DNA from: JBBSAT01 sp044223665
Lineage (GTDB): Bacteria; Myxococcota_A; Polyangia; Polyangiales; Sandaracinaceae
DNA length: 64,000 nt
Assembly: GCA_044223665.1 (NCBI GenBank)
Contig: JBGALT010000013.1
Span: forward strand, 1-64,000
Direction: 5' to 3'
Shown: positions 34,850 through 42,705 of the stretch, piece after piece
How the letters are laid out: each line of letters starts with the position of its first letter
Position numbering within the stretch: position 1 is the stretch's first letter
The notes under the pieces: model-generated
The model's database searches: none
Seen by the model: the letters and a program-made list of their open reading frames with translations, nothing else
Told to the model about the DNA's origin: nothing
Made by a program: the position numbers and the translations under genes

Positions 34850-35786
34850 GCGGCGCGCACGCCAGCCGCTCGGAAACGATCGCGTGCCACGACGCGGGAT
34901 CCGAGGGAGGCGAGCTCTCGCGGTGGTCGACCGAGACATCGGGCACCATCCCGCCGACCGTGAGCGCCACGGTCGGCCAGAAGTCGATCGTCCCCGAATA
35001 CGCCTGCTGTCCCTCGAGGCCCACGTAGAAGTCCTCGTGGTGGATCTCCACGAAGGCGCGACCGACGAAGACCGCCGTCCAGTGCGCGCTGCCGGGCACG
35101 CCGCGCGAGATCATCCCCTGCATCGAGCCGCCGAAGCCGAAGCGGAGCAAGGGGACGGGCGTCACCGCGACGTCGAGTGTCGTCCCGAGCGTCGGTGCGC
35201 CGAAGTAACCCTCGTAGTCGACGGTGCGCCCCGTCGACATGCCGCCGCACGTGATCGTCGAGCCGCCGAGCAGCCCCGGGTACTCTGTGCATCGCCCGAC
35301 CTGCACGTCGTAGCGATCTCTCCCGGTGAGGAGCGCGAGCTCCGTGTCGAGCTCGAACGCGATCGACCACGTCGGATCTCCCCAGTAGCCGAGCACCCAG
35401 CCGACGCCACCCACCAGCACGGGTCGCTCCGAGAACGGAACGTTCGGCGCCACGCTTGCGCGCGGCGTGCCGTAAGCCATCCCTCCGACGAGGCGTAGCG
35501 CGAAGAAGTCGAAGGGCGTGTAACCGATCGCGCCGTCCGTTCGATAGGGCGAGAGGCCGGTCGCTCCGCTCGGCGCATCGACGAGCGCCGGAGCCATCGG
35601 GGCGACGAGCTCCCGGACGGACACGTCCACGCGCGCCGGCGTCACGAGCGGCGGCGGCGGCGCGGCGGGCACGGCCGATCCCGTGCTGCGGTCCGCGAAC
35701 GTCTCGAACTCGTAGACGCCGGGGAGCTCGACGCCGCACGCCGAGAGCAGGCACGTGGTCGCGAGCAGCGAAACGCTCCCCCTCAT
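34767..35786 (-). CDS. Putative outer-membrane lipoprotein with foreign-looking C-terminal tail, 339 aa
   Basis: ATG 35786 (or 35804) gives a signal ending at lipobox LLSAC. Alternating strands (FFALRLVGGMAYGTPR, YDVQVGRC, VGWVLGYWGDPTWSI, VGRAFVEIHHEDFYV) suggest a beta-barrel or transthyretin-like surface protein. The final ~30 residues read CAPPTDTSPSRCDPCPGC and are the antisense of the decayed DUF3105 fragment, so the natural C-terminus was probably replaced or extended when that DNA arrived. Diverges from the Cys-rich lipoprotein gene. Confidence 0.65.
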   Translation of the reverse strand: MRGSVSLLATTCLLSACGVELPGVYEFETFADRSTGSAVPAAPPPPLVTPARVDVSVRELVAPMAPALVDAPSGATGLSPYRTDGAIGYTPFDFFALRLVGGMAYGTPRASVAPNVPFSERPVLVGGVGWVLGYWGDPTWSIAFELDTELALLTGRDRYDVQVGRCTEYPGLLGGSTITCGGMSTGRTVDYEGYFGAPTLGTTLDVAVTPVPLLRFGFGGSMQGMISRGVPGSAHWTAVFVGRAFVEIHHEDFYVGLEGQQAYSGTIDFWPTVALTVGGMVPDVSVDHRESSPPSDPASWHAIVSERLACAPPTDTSPSRCDPCPGCTGFPARARSSPP

Positions 35787-35965
35787 GCCCTCGGGCGCGT
35801 GCATTCTCCACGCCGGGCCCGATCGAGGCGCGGGCGGCGGCGCTCCGGACGCTCGGGAGTGAAGCTCGGTCACGGTCTGGGCGCGCAGGGCACGACTCGG
35901 CACACGCGCGACCCTCTCCGAGACGTCCTACGATAGGCACGCTTCTGGCCCCTGCGAGCGTCGCC

Positions 35966-37408
35966 GTGGACTCGCGTGGTGCCATCGTCGTGCTCGTTGC
36001 CGCGCTCGTCGCGAGCGCGCCCGGCTGCTGCTGCAGCGGGCCCTCCGGGCCGCGGCTGATCGGGCCCTCGCCCGTCGACGCGGGCCGAGACGCTCCCTTC
36101 GTCTTCCCGATGCGTGATGCGGCTGCCGTCGATGCTCCGAGCTGTCGCGCGATCGCGCCCTGCGACCCGCGGACGTGCGCGGGCGGCTGCCGCGTTCCGG
36201 CGGTCTTGGACACCGTGCGCTCGGTCTTCGGCGTACCCGCAGGCGAGGACGATCCGAGCCATCCCGGCTTCGCGCGCATCTCGCCGAGCGAGCCCGACGT
36301 CCCCACGTCGGTCTTCGCGCCATCGACGTGCGTCTCGTTCTGTACGCCAGGCCGCGCGACCGGCTGCGACGCCTGCGCGCGTTGCAGCGCGCGCGTCGGA
36401 CAGTCGCCCCTCGTGGCGCAGCTCGGAGGGGTCGAGGCCGTCGTCGACTACCGCGCGCACGGCGCCTGTCGTCCGACGTGCACCTTCGATCCCGCGGGCC
36501 GCGGCGACTGTCCCGCCGGCACGACCTGCGATCCCGACGAGCTCGTGTGTCTCGAGGCCTGCACCCGCGACGCGGAGTGCCAGGTGGCCCTTCGCTTCAC
36601 CTACGACGGTTCCTTGGTCTCGCGCGTCGTGCGCGCGGATCGCTGCGACTTCCTCACGGGCCGCTGCGTCCGCGCGGAGCTCACGCGCCCGCCGGCCGGG
36701 ACGCCGTGCGTGCTCGACACGGACTGCGGCGGAGGCGACGCGTGCAGCGGCGGCGTGTGCGCCACGCGCGGCTGCGATCCCGACGACGCGCGCTCGTGCG
36801 GCTTCGCGGGCCACGGCGTCTGCCTCGTGCCCGGGACGCCGGAGGTCACACCGCTCTGCTTCGCGCGTTGTGACGATGCGAGTGACTGTGCTCCGGGTGT
36901 CGCCTGCGGAACAGTGGGCTCCACGGCGGTGTGCACGGGGAGGTGCACGACGAGCGACGCCTGTCACGCAGACGAGGTCTGCACCGAGGAGCCTTTCGGC
37001 CTCGCGATGTCGCTCGAGCGTCGATGCCTCCCCGCGTGCGACGGCATCGGCGCGCGCGGCGCGCTCGGTGGCTGCCCCGAAGGCAGCGCGTGCCGCGATG
37101 CCGGTGAGGGGCGCGGAGCGTGTGTCGCGCTCGACTTCTTGTGCGTCGCGAGCGCGTCGCCCTCGGACCTCGGAGCCTGTGCCGGAGGCCAGGTCTGCGA
37201 CGCGCTCGCTGGGACGCGCGAAGGGCTGGGCCTCTGCGTCGAGCCCTGCACGAGCGACGACGCCTGTGTCGATCGCCCAGGCACGCGCTGCGCATCGTTC
37301 GGCGACAGCGCGGGCCTCTGTCGCGCGCCGTGCGCACCGAGCACACCGTGCGGGCCCGACCTGTTCTGCAGCGGCGACGGGTGGTGCGTCGGACCCTACG
37401 CGGGCTGA
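35966..37408 (+). CDS. Cys-rich lipoprotein, 480 aa
   Basis: GTG 35966 begins a signal ending in VASAPGC (lipobox). About forty cysteines follow in short disulphide modules: CDPRTCAGGC, CTPGRATGCDACARCS, CPAGTTCDPDELVC, CTSDDACVDRPGTRC and CGPDLFCSGDGWC. These resemble EGF or DUF4215-like modules common in myxobacterial lipoproteins. The start of the mature part has the usual Asp/Ala tether (DAGRDAPFVFP). TACGAT at 35929-35934 could be a -10 box 31 bases upstream. No catalytic motif. Likely surface-exposed; partners unknown. Confidence 0.8.
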   Translation: MDSRGAIVVLVAALVASAPGCCCSGPSGPRLIGPSPVDAGRDAPFVFPMRDAAAVDAPSCRAIAPCDPRTCAGGCRVPAVLDTVRSVFGVPAGEDDPSHPGFARISPSEPDVPTSVFAPSTCVSFCTPGRATGCDACARCSARVGQSPLVAQLGGVEAVVDYRAHGACRPTCTFDPAGRGDCPAGTTCDPDELVCLEACTRDAECQVALRFTYDGSLVSRVVRADRCDFLTGRCVRAELTRPPAGTPCVLDTDCGGGDACSGGVCATRGCDPDDARSCGFAGHGVCLVPGTPEVTPLCFARCDDASDCAPGVACGTVGSTAVCTGRCTTSDACHADEVCTEEPFGLAMSLERRCLPACDGIGARGALGGCPEGSACRDAGEGRGACVALDFLCVASASPSDLGACAGGQVCDALAGTREGLGLCVEPCTSDDACVDRPGTRCASFGDSAGLCRAPCAPSTPCGPDLFCSGDGWCVGPYAG

Positions 37409-37438
37409 CGTCGTGCGGGCGCTCGGCCGACGCGCGCG

Positions 37439-39469
37439 TCAGCTCTTCGGCGCGCCGTCGTCGGCGGCCTTCCAGACCTCGGCCTCGGTGAAGATGCGCA
37501 CGAGCTCGGCGTCGATGTGGCCGTCCTTCACCTCGTAGCCGAGGATCGCGAGCGCGCGGTCGAGCGGCATCGCCTTCTTGTACGGGCGGTCGCGCGCCGT
37601 GAGCGCGTCGAAGATGTCGGCGATCGTCATGATCTTCGAAGGCACCGGGATGAGGTCGCCCGGAAGGCCCGCGGGATAGCCGCGGCCGTTCAGCTTCTCG
37701 TGGTGCGCGCCGGCGATCTCCGGGATGTTCGCGTAGTTCTTTCCCCAGGGAATCCGGGACAGGAAGTCCTTGGTGTGCACGACGTGCGAGCGGATCTGGT
37801 CGATCTCGGCGTCGTTGAGCGAGCCCTTCGTGACCTGGAGCGAGGTGACCTCGTTCCCCGTCAGGAGCGGCTGCACGTGCCCGCACGCGTCGATGTACGT
37901 GCGCTGCCCGATGTCCATGATGCGCGTGAACTCGCCTTCCTTGAGGACGGTGGGCTCGTTCGACTCGGTCACGACCTTCCACGCCTGCTCGAGCTCGGCC
38001 TTGCGCCGCTCGATCTCGGCGTCGATGGGCCTCAGATCGATCTCGCCGCCGCCGCGCTGGATGGCCTCGAGCTTGCGCTCGAAGCGCTCCTTCTCGAGCT
38101 GCAGGAGCACGTAGTCGAAGCGCGCGCGGATGCCGTCGAGCTGCTGCGGGTAGAGCTTCTTGGCCTTCACCAAGACCTCTTCGCGCACGCCGATCTTGCC
38201 GAAGTCGTGCAGCAGGCTCGCGTACTCGAGCTCCTTCAGCTCGCGTCGCGAGAACTTCGCGTCCTTGTAGGGCCCGCTCGAGATCGCATCGACGGCCTGC
38301 GCCAGGCCGTTCGAGAAGAGGCTCACGCGGAAGCTGTGACCGCTCGTCGTGGGATCGCGCTGCTCGATCGCCTGCACGCTGGCGCGGACGAATCCGTCGA
38401 AGATCTTCCGGATCTCGTCGTAGAGGAGCGCGTTCTCGAGCGCGATCGAGGCCTGCGAGGCGAGCGTCGCGAGCAGGTCTTCGCTGCGCTGGTCGAAGGG
38501 CACCACCTCTTCGAGCGTGTCCTCGGGGCGCTGGAGCTTCTTCTTCGGCTCGCGCTTCTTGTTGATCAGCTGGATGACGCCGATCACGTCGTCCTCGGCG
38601 CTGATCATCGGCACCGCGATCATGGACTTCGTGCGGTAGCCGATCTTGCGATCGAAGCTGGGGTCGAAGCTGAAGACGCGGATCGTCTTGGCGAGCATCT
38701 CGCTCGACGGAAGGAGCGAGGTGTGCTCGGCCTCGGACGAGGAGCCCTCGGGCGGGATGAGCTCGTAGACGTCGGGGATGTTGATGACCTTGCGCGTGAC
38801 CGCGGCGGCGCCGGCGATGGAGCGCGTCGTCATCGGGATGGTGAACTCGCGCGACTGGAAGCTGATCGAGTCGTTCTGCGAGAGCTTGAAGCGCAGGCGT
38901 CGCTCCGCCGTGGGGCCGGTTCCCTTCGTCTCGACGACGTAGACGCTTCCGGAGTCGGCGCCAGTGATGAAGCGGCTCTTCTCGAGGATGAGGCCGAGGA
39001 GGCGATCGATGTCGCGCTCCTGGGAGATCGCGCGCGAGATCTCGATGATCTCGCCTAGCTCGTAGCGGTAGCGGTTGAGCCAGCGCGAGCGGCGCTCCGA
39101 CGCGAGGCGCAGCTCGACGCGATCGAGCACGCCGAGGGCGGCGAGGTAGACGAGATCGGGCGACGCGAGATCGGGCAGGTGGGCGATCACCGCGGTCGCC
39201 GGCATCCGATCGAGGAAGCCCTCCGGCAGCTCGCCGATGACCAGCACGCCTGCGTGGCCCGGCGCGATGCGCGGCAGGTAGGGCTCGAGCGCTCCGCGGC
39301 GGACCGCGCTGGTCCCGATGGCGAGCAAGAGCGCTTCGCCGCGCTGCACCTCGGTGACGGTGCCCTGCAGCTCGATGCGGACGTTCTCGCCGAGCCGCGT
39401 CTCCGTCTCGAGCGCGCGCGCGATCACGATCGCGGAGACGTCGCTCATCTCGGTGTCGTGATCGGCCAT
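37439..39469 (-). CDS. GAF plus HD-GYP protein, predicted c-di-GMP phosphodiesterase, 676 aa
   Basis: Order: an N-terminal region of unknown fold (1-130), a GAF domain (about 155-348: ERDIDRLLGLILEKSRFIT, SMIAVPMISAEDDVIGVIQL), then an HD-GYP domain. Metal-binding residues are present in TSGHSFRVS, LLHDFGKIG (His421-Asp422), AHHEKLNGRGYPAGLPGD (589 onward) and TIADIFDALTARDRPYK. This domain hydrolyses c-di-GMP to GMP or pGpG. A roughly 110-residue helical insertion (about 440-550) separates HD and GYP halves, longer than in typical members. No membrane segment, so cytoplasmic. Single gene. GAF ligand unknown. Confidence 0.92.
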   Translation of the reverse strand: MADHDTEMSDVSAIVIARALETETRLGENVRIELQGTVTEVQRGEALLLAIGTSAVRRGALEPYLPRIAPGHAGVLVIGELPEGFLDRMPATAVIAHLPDLASPDLVYLAALGVLDRVELRLASERRSRWLNRYRYELGEIIEISRAISQERDIDRLLGLILEKSRFITGADSGSVYVVETKGTGPTAERRLRFKLSQNDSISFQSREFTIPMTTRSIAGAAAVTRKVINIPDVYELIPPEGSSSEAEHTSLLPSSEMLAKTIRVFSFDPSFDRKIGYRTKSMIAVPMISAEDDVIGVIQLINKKREPKKKLQRPEDTLEEVVPFDQRSEDLLATLASQASIALENALLYDEIRKIFDGFVRASVQAIEQRDPTTSGHSFRVSLFSNGLAQAVDAISSGPYKDAKFSRRELKELEYASLLHDFGKIGVREEVLVKAKKLYPQQLDGIRARFDYVLLQLEKERFERKLEAIQRGGGEIDLRPIDAEIERRKAELEQAWKVVTESNEPTVLKEGEFTRIMDIGQRTYIDACGHVQPLLTGNEVTSLQVTKGSLNDAEIDQIRSHVVHTKDFLSRIPWGKNYANIPEIAGAHHEKLNGRGYPAGLPGDLIPVPSKIMTIADIFDALTARDRPYKKAMPLDRALAILGYEVKDGHIDAELVRIFTEAEVWKAADDGAPKS

Positions 39470-39518
39470 CCCAGCGGCAAGAGGCTATCACGAGGCGCGG
39501 AGGCCCGCGCTCACCCGT

Positions 39519-41144
39519 TCAGCAGGCGAAAGCGCAGAAGTAGCTGCCCACGTGGGTCACGGCGCCCGCCTCCATCCACACGCGCAGCTCGGGCGAGCAA
39601 TAGGCCTCGCAGCCGCCGCCCAGCTCGAACCCGCCGCCCGTCCGCACGAACCCCGGCACCACGCCCATGAAGACCACGCGCTGGCCGCCGATGGGCATGG
39701 GCAAGAGGTCCCCGCCCATCGACGCGTTGGAGCCGTGCACGTGGGTGTCGTGCATCGCGCGCGCGTCGGAGAGCGAGTCGGCCACGAGGATCGCGCGGTT
39801 GGCGGCGTCGGGCGCGACGGCGTCGGGGTCGGCGCGCCACGCGTCCACGAGCGAGCTCGGGAAGATGGACGTGGTCGCGGTGTACGGGTTGACGTGCGTC
39901 GGATAGCCGGTGGCCGTGATGCGGACGGTCTCGAGCTGCGTGCCGGTGGTGAGCCACGAGTAGTGGCCGGCGGCGTCGGTCGTCGCGTCGAGCACCGGGC
40001 AGTAGCCGATCGACTGCACGTGCGCGCCGGCGATCGGTGCGCCGGTGATCGCGTCGACCACCGTGCCGACGACCGGCGCGATGCCGGTGAGGCCACAGCC
40101 GCCCTCGCGGCAGTACCCGCTCACGTGCGTGCCGCAGTCGCGCGCGCACGAGCCGCAGTGGTAGGGGTCCCCGCAGACGTCGACCTCGCAGCCATCGCTG
40201 CCGTCCTCGTTGCAGTCGATCGTGGTGCCCGAGCAGCCGGTCGTGACGCATCGGCCGGCGATGCACTCCACCGTCGAGGTGTCGAGGTGCGTGCCGCAGA
40301 GGACCGTGCCGTTCTCGTCGACGTTGCCGTCGCAGTCGTCGTCGACGCCGTTGCAGCGATCGGGCACGCGGGGGTGCACGGCGTCGTCGTCGTCGGCGCA
40401 GTCGCCGCCGGCCGAGGCCGCGAAGCTCGCGACCGTGCAGCCCACCTCGGGCGTGGCCGTCGCGTCGCCCCAGCCGTCGCCGTCGGCGTCGGGCCACGAC
40501 ATGACCATCACGTTCTCGTCGGTGTTCCCGTCGCAGTCGTTGTCCCGCGCGTCGCAGATCTCGGTCGCGAGGCGCGAGATGTTCGGCATCGTGTCGTCGC
40601 AGTCGAGGCCGCACACGTCGGGTGCGCCGGAGACCGGCGAGGGGTTGCAGCAGAAGCTCGGCAGGGTCCCGTCCATGTCCATGTCGGCGCCGCCGACGCT
40701 CGTCGGATCGCAGTCCTCGTCGTGCGCGTCGCAGCGCTCGGGATTGCCGGGAAAGCGATCGACGTCGTGATCGTCGCAGTCGGTCCCCAGCGGGACGCCG
40801 AGCGCGTCGACGCAAGAGCGCGCGCCGACGCCGTCGCCGTCCTCGTCGGGCGGCGACGAGAGGCAGGTGCGTCGCTCCTCGCTGCAGAAGTCGGCCGTGC
40901 ACGCGATCCCGTCGTCGCACACGCGCACGCTGGGCGTGCAGTGGCCGCCCACGCACGTGGACGCCCCGTTGCAGAAGAGCCCGTCCTCGCAGTCGAGATC
41001 GATCGCGCACGCGACGAGCGCGGCGTCGGGCGAGCCGTCGACGCGGCCAGCATCCGCGCTCGGGGCAGGGCCGCCATCGCAACCGGTGACCCCGAGCGCG
41101 AGGACGAACGAAGAAAGAAGAGCCAGCCGACCGTTCGATCGCAT
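39519..41144 (-). CDS. MopE-like putative metal-binding lipoprotein, 541 aa
   Basis: ATG 41144, lipobox GVTGC. After a Ala/Asp tether come repeats of the 'putative metal-binding motif' type: DCDDHDVDRFPGNPERCDAHD, DCDDTMPNISRLATEICDARD followed by NDCDGNTDEN, and DCADDDDAVHPRVPDRCNG followed by DDDCDGNVDEN. Such modules bind calcium or copper in MopE. A carboxypeptidase-regulatory-like domain (VVGTVVDAITGAPIAGAHV) and a Cys-rich end complete it. TTACAA 10 bases upstream may be a -10 box. It is a cell-surface candidate. Single gene. Confidence 0.85.
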   Translation of the reverse strand: MRSNGRLALLSSFVLALGVTGCDGGPAPSADAGRVDGSPDAALVACAIDLDCEDGLFCNGASTCVGGHCTPSVRVCDDGIACTADFCSEERRTCLSSPPDEDGDGVGARSCVDALGVPLGTDCDDHDVDRFPGNPERCDAHDEDCDPTSVGGADMDMDGTLPSFCCNPSPVSGAPDVCGLDCDDTMPNISRLATEICDARDNDCDGNTDENVMVMSWPDADGDGWGDATATPEVGCTVASFAASAGGDCADDDDAVHPRVPDRCNGVDDDCDGNVDENGTVLCGTHLDTSTVECIAGRCVTTGCSGTTIDCNEDGSDGCEVDVCGDPYHCGSCARDCGTHVSGYCREGGCGLTGIAPVVGTVVDAITGAPIAGAHVQSIGYCPVLDATTDAAGHYSWLTTGTQLETVRITATGYPTHVNPYTATTSIFPSSLVDAWRADPDAVAPDAANRAILVADSLSDARAMHDTHVHGSNASMGGDLLPMPIGGQRVVFMGVVPGFVRTGGGFELGGGCEAYCSPELRVWMEAGAVTHVGSYFCAFAC

Positions 41145-41227
41145 CCCGCAGTTGTAACAGAGGGCTGCCCGATGGGCGCCGAGCCGCGTGTGCTCGATCT
41201 CGCGGGCGCGTCGCCCCGGGCGTCGGA

Positions 41228-42274
41228 TCACTCCTCGTTCGGCTCGCCTCGGTACGGGGGCCGTGCGGGCGACTCTTCCTCCGCGCGTCGGGCGTCGGGG
41301 GCATCGTAGGCGCGCACGATGCGCGCGACGAGTGGATGGCGGACGACGTCGGCATCGGTGAAGAAGTTGATGCTGATGCCCTCGACGTTGGTCAAGAGGC
41401 GCACCGCGTCGCTGAGGCCGCTGCGTGCGCCGTTCGGCAGGTCCACCTGCGTGACATCGCCGGTGACGATCGCCTTGCTGCCGAAGCCGAGGCGCGTGAG
41501 GAACATGCGCATCTGCTCGATCGTCGCGTTCTGGGCCTCGTCGAGGATGACGAACGCGTCGTTGAGCGTACGGCCGCGCATGAACGCGAGCGGCGCGACC
41601 TCGACCACGCCGCGCTCGACGAGACCCTGCGCGCGCTCGACGTCCATCATGTCGTGGAGGGCGTCGTAGAGCGGCCGCAGGTACGGGTTCACCTTCTCGG
41701 CGAGATCGCCCGGGAGGAACCCGAGCTTCTCGCCCGCCTCGACCGCGGGGCGCGTGAGGACGATGCGCTTGACGCGCTTCTCGCTGAGGGCGCGCACCGC
41801 CATCGCCATCGCGAGGTAGGTCTTGCCGGTGCCGGCGGGGCCGATGCCGAAGACCACGTCGTGCTGGCGGATCGCGTTCACGTAGCGCTGTTGCGCCACG
41901 CCCTTGGCGGTGATCGTCTTGCGTGGCGTCGCGAGGACGACGTCGTTCACCAGCTCGGCGAGCTTCAGGTCCGGATGCTGTCGCAGCGTGCGCAGGCTGC
42001 GCGCGACCTCTCCGCCGCGGAGCTTCCCGTCGCCGAGCACGGAGAGGACCTCGAGCAGCGCGCGCTCGGCCGCCGCCACCAGCTCGCGCGGCCCGCGGAG
42101 CAGGATCACGTTGCCGCGCGTGCCGGCCTCCACCCCGAACTCGCGGCTCAGCACGGCCAGGTTCTCGTTCCCGGTCCCGCTCAGAGAGAGGAGCAGGGCG
42201 GGGTCCTCGACCTCCACCTCTCCACGCACGATCTCGTTCGGCTCCGCCACCTTGTTTGCGTCGATCGTCTTCAT
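41228..42274 (-). CDS. phoH: PhoH-family ATPase, 348 aa
   Basis: Walker A GPAGTGKTYLAMAMAV and Walker B VILDEAQNA, with downstream TGDVTQVDLPN, match PhoH. An N-terminal KH-like RNA-binding region (residues ~20-110) precedes the ATPase. PhoH/PhoL proteins are involved in RNA or ribosome maturation, often beside ybeY, which is absent here. The protein is cytoplasmic. A charged C-terminal tail ends PYRGEPNEE. ATG 42274 begins KTIDANKVAEP. TTAGCG upstream might be a -10 box. Confidence 0.92.
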   Translation of the reverse strand: MKTIDANKVAEPNEIVRGEVEVEDPALLLSLSGTGNENLAVLSREFGVEAGTRGNVILLRGPRELVAAAERALLEVLSVLGDGKLRGGEVARSLRTLRQHPDLKLAELVNDVVLATPRKTITAKGVAQQRYVNAIRQHDVVFGIGPAGTGKTYLAMAMAVRALSEKRVKRIVLTRPAVEAGEKLGFLPGDLAEKVNPYLRPLYDALHDMMDVERAQGLVERGVVEVAPLAFMRGRTLNDAFVILDEAQNATIEQMRMFLTRLGFGSKAIVTGDVTQVDLPNGARSGLSDAVRLLTNVEGISINFFTDADVVRHPLVARIVRAYDAPDARRAEEESPARPPYRGEPNEE

Positions 42275-42332
42275 CCGGCGTGCTCACGCTAACACGCGCA
42301 CCGCGCGAGCACCCGGCCAAGCGGCGGCGTGC

Positions 42333-42617
42333 TCAGCCCGTCCGCCGCTCGATGGCCCGCAGTCGTTGCTCGTGATCGTCGACCGTGCGGCGTAGATCAC
42401 GGTCGGCGAGCAGGGTGTCGCGCAGCTCGTGAACGGCGCCGACCACCGCGGTGAGCTCGGTGGCGAGGCGGACCTCGGTCTCCGTCTGGCGTCGTTCGAG
42501 ACGGTCGAGCCGCTGGTTGGTCTGGTCGAGCCGCTCGTTCGTCTGCGTGACGGCGTCGCGGATCTGCTTCAGCACGGCGAGCGTGTGATCGGTGGGCTTG
42601 GTGGTCATCCTCGGCAT
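42333..42617 (-). CDS. Small coiled-coil protein, 94 aa
   Basis: ATG 42617 (alternatively 42608). Heptad-type Leu/Gln/Arg spacing (LDQTNQRLDRLERRQTETEV) and RRTVDDHEQRLRAIERR predict a long coiled coil. Similar to the anonymous cytoplasmic coiled-coil proteins that precede haloperoxidase and other genes in several genomes, though no homologue is recalled with certainty. It diverges from the haloperoxidase gene by 88 bases and ends 58 bases from phoH. Confidence 0.55.
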   Translation of the reverse strand: MPRMTTKPTDHTLAVLKQIRDAVTQTNERLDQTNQRLDRLERRQTETEVRLATELTAVVGAVHELRDTLLADRDLRRTVDDHEQRLRAIERRTG

Positions 42618-42705
42618 GACGGTCGAGCTCGGTCGCGACTGACGGAGTCTGCCACGATTCTCCCCATGCGCCTCGTCCGGCGTATGGTTTGCACGAGGCC
42701 GCCCC

